A stretch of DNA of 64,000 bases from NCBI RefSeq assembly GCF_030733265.1, contig NZ_JASHJI010000001.1, forward strand, positions 1 through 64,000. Reading direction: 5' to 3'. Made by a program: the position numbers and the translations under genes. Source of the DNA: Roseibium sp. MMSF_3412. GTDB lineage: Bacteria > Pseudomonadota > Alphaproteobacteria > Rhizobiales > Stappiaceae. Below the pieces are notes generated by a model, which was not told where the DNA came from, ran no database searches, and saw only the letters and a program-made list of their open reading frames with translations. Shown one piece after another: positions 52,842-60,786 of the stretch (position 1 is its first letter; each line of letters starts with the position of its first letter).

Positions 52842-53888
52842 TCACGCGGCAAGCGTGAGCGCGCCGCGTGGCTGCAGTGTTGCGACGGAAGTGTCGCCGA
52901 AACCGCGGATGTCGACCATCCTGGGATCAGCCGCGACCAACCCTTCCGGACCATCAGCGCAGAATTCGGCAGTCGCCGTCACTTCCATCGGCTTGGAGAG
53001 CGCCTGCAGCCGGGACGCAAGGTTCACAGCGGGACCAAACACATCGTAAACGTATTTCTGGACACCCACGACGGAGCCGACAACAGAGCCGGATGCAACG
53101 CCGATCCGGGCCTGCCACTTGTGTTTATGGCTCTGGTTCCGCCTTTCCAGATAACGGATCATCTTGAAGGCGCACTGGGCAACCGCAGAGGCATGATCCG
53201 GGTCAGGTGTCGGCAGACCTGCGACGGCAAGATAGGCGTCGCCGATTGTCTTGATGCGCTCGCAGCCGTGCATCTCCGCGATGCGGTCAAAGGCCGTGAA
53301 AATATCGTTCAGCTCCGTCACCGTGACGGTCGGATCGGCGGCCGCGGCCATCTGGGTAAAGCCGACAAAATCCAGCATCAGCACGGACACCGGTTCGTAG
53401 AGTTTCGGCGTGACCGTTCCAAACGCCGTGTACTCCTCGTAGACAGAGCGCGGCATGACGTTGAGCAACAACTTCTCGACGCGGTTCTTTTCCAGTTCCA
53501 GTTCACGCGCCTTGCGCTCGGCAATGCGTGCATAGCTGTCGATCATGGCTTCGGTCTCGCGCAGACGCGAAATGTTCTGGCATTCGACAACGAGTATTTT
53601 CCGGCCGTCACTTTCCGCATGCCGGATCACCGTCTCGATTGTCAGGAGCCGGCGCCGGCGTTTCAACGCGACATCGAGCTTGACGGCCTCCCGCCCTTGC
53701 AGGCGCTCCAGCAACTCCTCGCGTGTCACATTCTCAAGCGCATCATCCAGCGTCGCGTTGTCCTCTACCCCGAACCAGTCGGCAAAAGCCGGGTTCCGGT
53801 AGCGGATCTTCAAATCCTCCGGATCCGCCAGCGCCACACCGACCCCGATATTGGACAGCATGCGCATGCTGATCGTATCGATATTCAT
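52842..53888 (-). CDS. PAS-linked class III adenylate cyclase
   Basis: The 348-residue protein has an N-terminal PAS-like sensor (residues ~10-110), a coiled signalling helix ('ETEAMIDSYARIAERKAREL', ~111-145) and a class III cyclase domain (~165-340). Metal ligands Asp173 (LMLDFVGFT) and Asp217 (IGDAYLAVAG) and transition-state residues Asn289 and Arg293 (NLASR) are all present. Purine-selecting residues Lys213 and Asp282 predict ATP rather than GTP, hence cAMP. There is no membrane segment. Its ATG overlaps the stop of a truncated globin gene (ATGA), suggesting that the globin is its partner. Confidence 0.9.
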   Translation of the reverse strand: MNIDTISMRMLSNIGVGVALADPEDLKIRYRNPAFADWFGVEDNATLDDALENVTREELLERLQGREAVKLDVALKRRRRLLTIETVIRHAESDGRKILVVECQNISRLRETEAMIDSYARIAERKARELELEKNRVEKLLLNVMPRSVYEEYTAFGTVTPKLYEPVSVLMLDFVGFTQMAAAADPTVTVTELNDIFTAFDRIAEMHGCERIKTIGDAYLAVAGLPTPDPDHASAVAQCAFKMIRYLERRNQSHKHKWQARIGVASGSVVGSVVGVQKYVYDVFGPAVNLASRLQALSKPMEVTATAEFCADGPEGLVAADPRMVDIRGFGDTSVATLQPRGALTLAA

Positions 53889-54265
53889 GCCGCCCTGCTC
53901 CTTCTGACAATCACCGAACGCCGCGCTTCAACGGCCGCGATCGCCTTGACCCGATCCTGCTTCTCGAAACCGGCGTCGGTCAGGGTTTCGTTCAGGATCA
54001 GCGCGATCTCGTCGAAATGGTGGTGCTCGACCTCCAGATGTGCATGCGCCATTGCCAGACGCGCGTCCGATATCTCGACCGGTCCGCCAAGCAGACCTGC
54101 GATCATCTTGGTCTGGTGATCAATGAGCCGGGCCATATTGACGTGTTCGAAGAAGTGGCCGACGACATCATTGTCGAGCGCGCGTTCATAGAACTCCGTC
54201 ACGACCTGGCGCACGCCCGGAAAACCACCGTATTTTTCGTAAAGTGTCTGCTTGTTGCCCGTCAT
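53885..54265 (-). CDS. Group I truncated haemoglobin
   Basis: The 126-residue globin has the 2-on-2 fold pattern: 'TLYEKYGGFPGVRQVVTEFY' with Tyr26 at the B10 position, 'GHFFEHVNMARLIDHQTKMI' for the CD/E region, and 'RLAMAHAHLEVEHHHFDEIA' with the proximal haem His probably at 74. Such globins bind O2 or NO. Translational coupling to the adenylate cyclase downstream suggests a gas-sensing or NO-detoxifying accessory role for cyclase control. Confidence 0.9.
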   Translation of the reverse strand: MTGNKQTLYEKYGGFPGVRQVVTEFYERALDNDVVGHFFEHVNMARLIDHQTKMIAGLLGGPVEISDARLAMAHAHLEVEHHHFDEIALILNETLTDAGFEKQDRVKAIAAVEARRSVIVRRSRAA

Positions 54266-54355
54266 TTGATTGCTCCGTTGTCGGTGTCTGCGCTTGAGGA
54301 GACGCGCGGGCCGGAAAGCGCCCGCGCATTCTGAGGCTTTACGTTTCCAGAGATC

Positions 54356-55192
54356 TCAGTGTTTCCGGATGATGATTTCCGAATATTCGGCCGGGACGAT
54401 CATGGCCCGTTCGCCACCGACGGAGGCCGTCTCGGCGACCGCAACGAGATCAGTCTCAAGTGCTTCGGCACCGTCCTCGCCAACCGCCTGGAACGCCTTG
54501 TTCATCGGACCGTAGATCTCGCGCCAGGTCTCGACCCAGTCGCGGGCAGAGCGGTAGCGGAAGACGAACGTGCGGGAAGCAACACGGATCGATGCGGCCT
54601 GCGGTGCGAAGAGTTCGCGCAAACGGTCTTCCGATGCCCATTCCAGGGGAGACCGCACACCGGCGGGCGGCGGCATGTGCCGGCCGATCGTCTTGAAGAC
54701 CTGGCCGATGAAACCGGCCGGCGTCCAGTTGGCCATGCCAATGCGTCCACCGGGCTTCAGAACCCTCATCATCGATCGGGCAGCGGCCTCCTGATCGGCG
54801 GTGAACATGACACCGAAGGTCGATGTGACGACATCGAATGTTGCGTCGTCAAAAGGCAGGTCTTCCGCGTCGGCCTCGCGGAAGGCAACCGCCAGGCCTT
54901 CCGCCTTTGCGCGCTCCATGCCGGCGCGAAGCCAGGCCTCGACGTAGTCGGTGGAAACGACGTCACAGAAACGGCGGGCTGCCGCCAGTGTCGCGTTGCC
55001 GTTGCCGGCGGCGACATCCAGTACGCGCTCACCCGGTGCAAGGTCCAGTTCTTCGGCAAGTGTTTCACCCACGATCTGAAGCGTGGTGCCGACCGCCGGA
55101 TAATCGCCGGTCGACCAGACGGTCTGCTGGCGCTGCTTGACCGCCTTGAGGTCCGGGCCTTCAAAGGATGGCTGATTGAGTACGTTCATCAT
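54356..55192 (-). CDS. Class I SAM-dependent methyltransferase
   Basis: The ~278-residue UbiE-like methyltransferase has motif I 'GERVLDVAAGNGNATLAAAR', the acidic end of beta2, and post-I 'FREADAEDLPFDDATFDVVT' with 'GGRIGMANW' later. Two adjacent ATGs (55192, 55189) follow GGAG, and either could be used. The substrate is unknown; homologues act on small molecules or quinones. It lies 90 bases upstream of the globin gene on the same strand and might be cotranscribed with the globin-cyclase pair. Confidence 0.82.
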   Translation of the reverse strand: MMNVLNQPSFEGPDLKAVKQRQQTVWSTGDYPAVGTTLQIVGETLAEELDLAPGERVLDVAAGNGNATLAAARRFCDVVSTDYVEAWLRAGMERAKAEGLAVAFREADAEDLPFDDATFDVVTSTFGVMFTADQEAAARSMMRVLKPGGRIGMANWTPAGFIGQVFKTIGRHMPPPAGVRSPLEWASEDRLRELFAPQAASIRVASRTFVFRYRSARDWVETWREIYGPMNKAFQAVGEDGAEALETDLVAVAETASVGGERAMIVPAEYSEIIIRKH

Positions 55193-55431
55193 TGTGCTCC
55201 ATTCATGTTCAAGTTGACGGAGCATTGATCGCACTGACGGGGATGGAGCGCTTGAAGATTGCCTGAGGGGGCCGTGGGGAATATCTGAGGAGAGCCTGAA
55301 ATCTCATGGTTTTTACGGAATATGCGCTGATTTCAAGCCACCCAGCGCTTCCAGGATGCTAAACGGTCGTGCGCTCGCGCGGGTCGAAGTCGCTAACTTC
55401 CAGGCAGTAAATAGCGATCGCCTTCAAGCAA

Positions 55432-55463
55432 GGAACCGGGCCGATATCACCCGGCCCGGTTCC
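55432..55463 (-). terminator. Strong hairpin downstream of the peroxidase gene
   Basis: GGAACCGGGCCG (55432-55443) and CGGCCCGGTTCC (55452-55463) form a perfect 12-bp stem with an 8-base loop, 23 bases after the peroxidase stop. The following minus-strand bases (TTGCTTG) are only weakly T-rich. Confidence 0.72.
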
Positions 55464-55485
55464 CATGCGATATTCACCGTTCAAC

Positions 55486-56970
55486 TCAGCCGCACTGCAG
55501 GTCGGCTGTGTGTTTCATATGGGCGCGATTGGCTTCGATATAGGCGATCATGCCCGCAAAGACGCTTGGCTGTCCGTCGAAACCGGACCATGGCTTGAAG
55601 TGCGGAATATGCAGGAACGTGGTCGAGTCGCGCTTCAGCAGATTTGCGAAGACGGAGGCAACGATGCGTCCTCCTGCTCCGGTCAGTTTGCCGCCGCCAT
55701 GGATCTCGGCTTCCTGCAGGGCATAGAACCAGAGCGGTGTCCGTGTGAAGCCCTTCGCCGCGAGTTGCTCCGGTACCGGCACCACAGGCGTTCCGAGCCT
55801 GGCGGCCACATGCTGGCCGCTGGCAAGCTGGTAGGTGTAGCGATCCCGGATCATGTTGCGCAGAGCAAGGTTTCGCGCCTGTTCGACGGTCAGGCTTTCC
55901 TCGATATCGGCCAGCTCGATCCCGTTGTGCACGAACGGAAGGTTCAGGAGCGGTGCGCCCAATCGGGGACCGACCGGACGCGCCTTTTGCGCTGCCGGAC
56001 CGCCTGCCAGCTGGAAATACATTCCCAGCTCGATATTTCCGTCGACAGAACGCGGCCCGAAACCGGGAAGTGCGAACAGACCTTTGTGCTCGCCGCCCTC
56101 ATGCAATGCATATTTGAACTGGGTCGTCGCATGGCCGAACCGGTAACAGGCGCCGGAAAACTCGACCGGCATCACGGGTGCATTCCAGCCAAACGCCTCT
56201 TCCCTCAGGGCCCAGTCCAGGCATGCCTGATCGACAAAGTCGGGCAACAATTCGTTCCAGACAACCCATTGATAGTGCAAGCGAATAAAGCGACGCACTT
56301 CCTCGAACCCGCTCAGTTTCGGATTCACATGCGCATGCCAGATGTCGTCGCTCATGCCGTGATGCGCGCAGGCGACAATATCGTTTGCTGTGTTGCCGTT
56401 CTCAACGTGCTTGCTCATCAGGAGGTTGTGCAGCTCGATGAAGATGCCCTGGACCTGCGCGACGATGATGTTCTCATCGTTGCGGGGGTCGCCGATCAAG
56501 GCTTTGCCGGCGCAGGTCCTTGCAAGGTCCCTGGGGTTGTCCTTTCGCCCGAAGACGAGAAAGTGTTCCGCATCACCAGAACCGTAGAGGTGCGGAGACG
56601 CCTCGGGCCCGGCACCATAGACGCAGTCCAGATCCAGGCTCGGCGTTCGGATGTTTGCGATCGTTGCAGGGTCGATACGCGATCCCAACGCAGACGTTGC
56701 GTCGAGTGTGATGTCGTGATCGACAAACTGACCCAGGAAGGTCATGCCGGCATCGGCTGGACCGTCCGTGTTCTCCGTCGCGGCCATGTCGGACGCAAGA
56801 TGGTCGAGCGCGTGGATGACGTCCTTGTGCGTGATGTTCTTGATCTTTACCGGGTTCGCCGGAAAGAGACGCCCGAAGGTCTGTGCGAAAGGGCGCGAGG
56901 GGCCTTCGCCGTGAATGCAGGTTTTGACGAGTTGATCCAGCCGTGTCAGGCCGTGGTGGGTGCCGGTCAT
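55486..56970 (-). CDS. Animal-type haem peroxidase family protein
   Basis: The 494-residue product belongs to the peroxidase-cyclooxygenase superfamily. The distal site is 'GQFVDHDITLD', holding the distal His and the neighbouring Asp that can ester-link haem. The catalytic Arg and Glu are seen in 'GDPRNDENIIVAQVQGIFIE', and the proximal His in 'YRFGHATTQFKY'. No signal peptide is visible, so it is cytoplasmic or exported by a type I system. Bacterial members oxidise halides, phenols or lipids. An AT-rich region with a palindrome lies upstream. It is probably monocistronic. Confidence 0.88.
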   Translation of the reverse strand: MTGTHHGLTRLDQLVKTCIHGEGPSRPFAQTFGRLFPANPVKIKNITHKDVIHALDHLASDMAATENTDGPADAGMTFLGQFVDHDITLDATSALGSRIDPATIANIRTPSLDLDCVYGAGPEASPHLYGSGDAEHFLVFGRKDNPRDLARTCAGKALIGDPRNDENIIVAQVQGIFIELHNLLMSKHVENGNTANDIVACAHHGMSDDIWHAHVNPKLSGFEEVRRFIRLHYQWVVWNELLPDFVDQACLDWALREEAFGWNAPVMPVEFSGACYRFGHATTQFKYALHEGGEHKGLFALPGFGPRSVDGNIELGMYFQLAGGPAAQKARPVGPRLGAPLLNLPFVHNGIELADIEESLTVEQARNLALRNMIRDRYTYQLASGQHVAARLGTPVVPVPEQLAAKGFTRTPLWFYALQEAEIHGGGKLTGAGGRIVASVFANLLKRDSTTFLHIPHFKPWSGFDGQPSVFAGMIAYIEANRAHMKHTADLQCG

Positions 56971-57026
56971 GGTGCCTCCGCGGGACTAAAAATGTACTAT
57001 TAAAAACGCGGAGATGGTGACGGATT

Positions 57027-57040
57027 ACTTTACGTAAAGT
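57027..57040. promoter_or_regulatory. Perfect 14-bp palindrome upstream of the peroxidase gene
   Basis: ACTTTACGTAAAGT is a perfect palindrome 57 bases upstream of the peroxidase ATG. TTTACGTAAA-type sites are bound by TetR- and MerR-type regulators. No such regulator gene is in the window. Confidence 0.55.
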
Positions 57041-57428
57041 CAAGTACACCCTTCTTGCAATGGTTGCAAAATTGAAGGATATTGGTTGCAGAAATGCGGA
57101 AATGTGTTTGTAAACAATACGATCTTTTTTGAAATATTTTTTTGTAAATCGAAGTAAGCAGAATAAGAACAGAATAATACAACCAGAATTCAATCTAAGA
57201 TTGATATTTTATTTTCGAAATTCAAAATCATAGAAAATTACTTTTGTTTTATGAGCAAACTCAATGTGTTTTCTTGGATCTACACTGCAATTGCAGTCCC
57301 GCAAACGCTCGCGGCAGCCCGGTGATGTGCGTTGACCTGCCCGCCTCGGTGCGCCTGAAGGTGTCCGCTCCCCCCCGTCGGGGTATCGATGGGGGCAATT
57401 TGGGAGGGAGCGGACTGGAGCGTGAGGT
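57041..57428. other. AT-rich intergenic region ending in a GC-rich hairpin
   Basis: Bases 57041-57250 are strikingly AT-rich compared with the rest of the window and encode nothing recognisable. At 57363-57372 and 57406-57415, GTCCGCTCCC and GGGAGCGGAC form a long-range hairpin just past the stop of the AlgD-like gene at 57429, probably acting as its terminator. Confidence 0.5.
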
Positions 57429-58838
57429 CTACCAGCCTATGCCGATATAACGGGAAGAGTTGCGGGCTTCGTCGGATATGCGGACTAGATCCACCACCGT
57501 TGCCTCTTCCTTCTTGCACCTGAGCACGCTCCGGAGCTCTGGCAGTTTCTGGGTGACGACGATGACGTCGGCATCGCGTGCAGCGTCTTCCGGTGTCTCC
57601 TGCATGAAGTCCGCAAGGCCGTCGACCAAGTTCTTGAGATGCGGAGCCGCGTAGCGCATGTAGTCGAACTGCTTGGTGATATGCGGGCCGGGCTGGATCG
57701 CCGGGTCGTAGGCGACGATTTCCGCGCCCTCTTCCTGCAATTGCGCGATCAGTTCCAGGGCCGGGCTCTCACGCAGATCGTCTGTACCGGGCTTGAATGC
57801 CACGCCCAGAACGGCAACCTTCTTCGCACCGGTGTCGCGGACCAGGTCGACAGCCTGTTCGACCTGTTTTTCGTTCGACGGTGTCAGTGAATCCATCAGC
57901 GGGGTCGCCACGCCGAGTTTCTCGGCAAGGTGGTTCACAGCGCGCACTTCCTTGGGCAGACAGGAGCCGCCAAAGGCAAATCCGGGCTTCAGGTAATAGG
58001 GCGACAGGTTGAGCTTGGTGTCCTGGACAAAGATGTCCATGACCGCGTGGCTGTCGATGCCCATCGGCTTGCACAGACGTCCGACCTCATTGGCGAAGAC
58101 AACCTTGGTGGCGTGCCAGACATTGTCGACATATTTCACCAGTTCGGCGACTTCGACCGTCGTGACGATCGGGTTTTCGTCGACCGGCGCGTAGATCTCG
58201 GCGAGCACTGCGGCCGTCTTCGGATCTGAGACGCCAATCACCGTCTTCGGCGGCGCGTGAAAATCGGCGATGGCTGTGCCTTCGCGCAGGAATTCCGGAT
58301 TGAAGCAAATGCCGAAGCCCTGCCCGGCGATCTTGCCGGAATACTGCTCGAGGACGGGTTTCATGATGTCGAGTGTTGTCCCCGGAGGAACGGAACAACG
58401 CAGGACGACGATATGAAACCCGTCCTTTGCGGCCAGGGCTTCGCCGATGCCGCGTGCAACCGCTTCAATGGCTCTTGTGTCGCAGCCACCGTCTTCGCTG
58501 GTCGGCGTGCCGACGGAAACGAATGTGACATCCGTCTCCATGACCGCCTTTTTCAGATCCGTTGTTGCGCTCAAAAGATCTTCAGCAACACCCTGTGTCA
58601 GCAATTCTCCGAGGCGGTCTTCGTGGATCGGGCTCTCACCCCAGGAGATGGACTCGACTTTCTGGCCGTCGATATCCGTACCGACTACGCGGTGACCAAG
58701 ATCACTCAGGCAGGCAAGTGAAACCGCGCCAACATATCCAAGGCCAACAACGCTGATCGCTTTTTTCTGGTCTGAATGTTTCAGTTCAAAACCGTCAAGC
58801 TCACGTGCAGTTTCGAAATTTCCAACAAACATGTTCAT
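57429..58838 (-). CDS. GDP-mannose 6-dehydrogenase-like protein (AlgD type)
   Basis: The 469-residue UDP/GDP-sugar dehydrogenase oxidises the C6 hydroxyl to a carboxylate with NAD+. A Rossmann motif 'VVGLGYVGAVSLACLSDLGH' starts near residue 30. The catalytic Cys293 is in 'GFAFGGSCLPKEVRA', and 'DTKLNLSPYYLKPG' precedes it. The LPK (not FPK) form and the 'KLNLS' block resemble AlgD more than UDP-glucose dehydrogenases. An N-terminal ~25-residue extension is unusual. It is divergent from a PMM2-like gene, with sigma-54-like elements in both directions. Confidence 0.83.
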   Translation of the reverse strand: MNMFVGNFETARELDGFELKHSDQKKAISVVGLGYVGAVSLACLSDLGHRVVGTDIDGQKVESISWGESPIHEDRLGELLTQGVAEDLLSATTDLKKAVMETDVTFVSVGTPTSEDGGCDTRAIEAVARGIGEALAAKDGFHIVVLRCSVPPGTTLDIMKPVLEQYSGKIAGQGFGICFNPEFLREGTAIADFHAPPKTVIGVSDPKTAAVLAEIYAPVDENPIVTTVEVAELVKYVDNVWHATKVVFANEVGRLCKPMGIDSHAVMDIFVQDTKLNLSPYYLKPGFAFGGSCLPKEVRAVNHLAEKLGVATPLMDSLTPSNEKQVEQAVDLVRDTGAKKVAVLGVAFKPGTDDLRESPALELIAQLQEEGAEIVAYDPAIQPGPHITKQFDYMRYAAPHLKNLVDGLADFMQETPEDAARDADVIVVTQKLPELRSVLRCKKEEATVVDLVRISDEARNSSRYIGIGW

Positions 58839-58876
58839 GTCATTGCTCCCATGTGATTGTTTCTGGGAACTAGAGG

Positions 58877-58892
58877 AACAATCTCCGTGCCA
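58877..58892 (-). promoter_or_regulatory. Sigma-54-like promoter of the AlgD-like gene
   Basis: On the minus strand TGGCACGGAGATTGTT has a perfect -24 block and correct spacing; the -12 dinucleotide is GT instead of GC. It would start transcription near 58866, 28 bases before the ATG at 58838. Confidence 0.65.
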
Positions 58893-58903
58893 AATGAGTT
58901 GGC

Positions 58904-59035
58904 ATGAATTTTCTATATTACTTTCAATGCGTTATGAATTTTCTGATTTTTGCAACGGCGTTTCAACTTGCGAAATTGGCAACGGAAACTTCGCGTTTTC
59001 GGTTTTTCGATTGCAAATCCGCAAAGCGTTTTCGG
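58904..59035. repeat. Direct repeats in the divergent promoter region (possible activator sites)
   Basis: ATGAATTTTCT occurs at 58904-58914 and 58934-58944 (30 bases apart). GCGTTTTCGG occurs at 58993-59002 and 59026-59035 (33 bases apart). These near-integral helical spacings, between two sigma-54-like promoters, are what enhancer sites of an NtrC-type activator would look like. The remaining bases of the 491-base intergenic region (58839-59329) show no gene. Confidence 0.45.
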
Positions 59036-59276
59036 ATCGAGAAAATCCATGCCAGCCTGGCCGGGCCAAAAAGCAGAACCGCTGCCACAATTTCCGTCGC
59101 TGACAGCGCCCTATATATAAAGCCTTCTGGCCACCGACGGTTCGGCATTCCGGGTTTTTCGAATTCAAAAACCGCGCTTTGCCATTTCGCGAAAATTTGC
59201 TGTGCCATTTTGCCGGAACAGGACCACTCTCCCAATAACGCATTGATAAATATCATTTTTATTTTTCAAGCACATT

Positions 59277-59292
59277 TGGCCACCGATTTGCA
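59277..59292 (+). promoter_or_regulatory. Sigma-54-like promoter of the PMM2-like/NUDIX operon
   Basis: TGGCCACCGATTTGCA keeps the invariant -24 GG and -12 GC with correct spacing and the full TTGCA box. Transcription would begin near 59303, just ahead of the GAGGAGG ribosome site at 59316-59322. Confidence 0.65.
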
Positions 59293-59329
59293 AAGACCTC
59301 CACAAGTCCAATTTCGAGGAGGCAAAGCA

Positions 59330-60172
59330 ATGATGATCAACCAGACATTCGAGGCGATCAGCACCGTTCCGGGTCCTTTTGGCCAGCCAATGAAGATTTC
59401 TGAAAACGATGTCTTCGTTTTTGATATCGACGCGGTTTCAAACGCCCATCAGCGCGAGATGGACCCCGCTTTCGCGTCTTATCTGTCCGATTTCGCCCGG
59501 CATCGCGCCTGCTATCTTTTGACCAGCTGCAACTATGCGGAAACGGCAACACGGATCCCTTCCCGCGTACGCCGGGAACTCGCCGGGATTTTCAGCTCCG
59601 CCGGAACCGAACTCTGGCACAGGAACGAATTGCTGGTTCGTCACGAGCATTCATTTTCAGACGACATCTACGAGTGCATCGTCAAACTCTTGCTCCGAAG
59701 CTCTTACCCGGCAAAGCAGACGCCGCTGATCGATTGTGGAGCGGCAACGTTGCGTATCTGTCTTGCTGGCACGCGGGCCGGGCTGGCCGCAAAGCGGGCC
59801 TATCTGGAATGGGAACGCGAACATGGAGAACTCGACAAGATTGTCGAAGCGCTCGAGAGCCGCTTTCCGGACCACTCAGTTTACAGAGACACCGAGGTCA
59901 GCCTGCTTTTCACACCGCGTTCGTATTCAACGGCACTGGTCCAGAAGCAGATCCTGAAGCGCCACAAGTCCGCAAGACTGGTCGCTTATCTCAAAAAAAC
60001 GGCAGCCGATGGCTTTGCAGCTCCTTTGTGCGATGCCCTCCAGGAGGGAGATATTGTTTCGAAAGTCGGCGGTGCAAGCGATGTCAGCCAGTTGCTCAGT
60101 TACGAAAACCGGCGGATACAGGAAAAAAACGAACGAATCTGGAACCCGCTTCGTCTTGTGCAGGAGGCATGA
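59330..60172 (+). CDS. Eukaryotic-type phosphomannomutase-like (PMM2-like) HAD protein
   Basis: The 280-residue HAD-superfamily protein starts at ATG 59330 behind GAGGAGG. The nucleophile motif is Asp32-x-Asp34 in 'VFVFDIDAVSN', lacking the usual Thr. A PMM2-like cap follows ('GTELWHRNELLVRHEHSF', 'IDCGAATLRICLAGTRA') and then 'TEVSLLFTPRSYSTALVQKQ'. The C-terminal acidic HAD motif is atypical ('VSKVGGASDVSQLLS'). It may interconvert mannose 6- and 1-phosphate for GDP-mannose, or be a phosphatase. Its stop is one base before the NUDIX start. Confidence 0.68.
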   Translation: MMINQTFEAISTVPGPFGQPMKISENDVFVFDIDAVSNAHQREMDPAFASYLSDFARHRACYLLTSCNYAETATRIPSRVRRELAGIFSSAGTELWHRNELLVRHEHSFSDDIYECIVKLLLRSSYPAKQTPLIDCGAATLRICLAGTRAGLAAKRAYLEWEREHGELDKIVEALESRFPDHSVYRDTEVSLLFTPRSYSTALVQKQILKRHKSARLVAYLKKTAADGFAAPLCDALQEGDIVSKVGGASDVSQLLSYENRRIQEKNERIWNPLRLVQEA

Positions 60173-60173
60173 C

Positions 60174-60755
60174 ATGAAGGCCTTGCCGATCATTGACGAA
60201 GAACCATCGAACTGGACCATCCTCCAGAGCGATGCGGTCTATGACAACGGCGCCCAGCTGCGTGTCATGCGTCAGACCGTGCAACTGCCCGACACCCGGA
60301 TTGTCGACGACTATTTCAGGATCGACCTTCCGTCTTTCACCTCGGTCTACGCGGTCACGGAAGACAACGAAGTGCTGCTCTTGCGGCAGTACAAACACGG
60401 TGCCGGCCGGGTGTGCCTGACACTTCCCGGCGGCCAGGTCGATCCCGGAGAAGATCCCGAATTTTCCGCAAGGCGCGAACTGCTGGAAGAGACCGGTTAC
60501 GGCGGCGGACGGTGGGTCACGGGTCCCTCACTTGTCCTGCACGGCAACCAGGGCATTGCGCGGGCCCATGTCTTCGTTGCAAGCCACGTCATCAAGCTTG
60601 GTGAGGCCTGTTCGGATGATCTTGAGGACGCTGTTCTGGTCACGCGCCGGCGCGCGTATCTGCGCGAGGCAATCCTGAGGGGTGAACTGCCGGTCACATC
60701 ACATGTTGCGACGATCGGCATCGCCGAAGCACTGTTTGCGGCAGCCAAGCCTTAG
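60174..60755 (+). CDS. NUDIX hydrolase (ADP-sugar/GDP-mannose pyrophosphatase-like)
   Basis: The 193-residue NUDIX protein has the catalytic box GX5EX7REUXEEXGU as 'GGQVDPGEDPEFSARRELLE' continuing ETGYGG. The N-terminal beta-sheet domain ('SDAVYDNGAQLRVMRQTVQL') is like that of the ADP-ribose/GDP-mannose pyrophosphatases. AGGAGG lies six bases upstream of ATG 60174, and the gene is coupled to the PMM2-like gene. The context favours turnover of a nucleotide sugar such as GDP-mannose, balancing the dehydrogenase encoded divergently. Confidence 0.85.
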   Translation: MKALPIIDEEPSNWTILQSDAVYDNGAQLRVMRQTVQLPDTRIVDDYFRIDLPSFTSVYAVTEDNEVLLLRQYKHGAGRVCLTLPGGQVDPGEDPEFSARRELLEETGYGGGRWVTGPSLVLHGNQGIARAHVFVASHVIKLGEACSDDLEDAVLVTRRRAYLREAILRGELPVTSHVATIGIAEALFAAAKP

Positions 60756-60786
60756 GTGACGGATCCAAGAGCGACGGAACGGGGAC

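Noticed and set aside
55465..57003. 512-codon plus-strand frame opposite the peroxidase gene
   Set aside because: Antisense shadow; the minus strand encodes all haem-peroxidase motifs in order.
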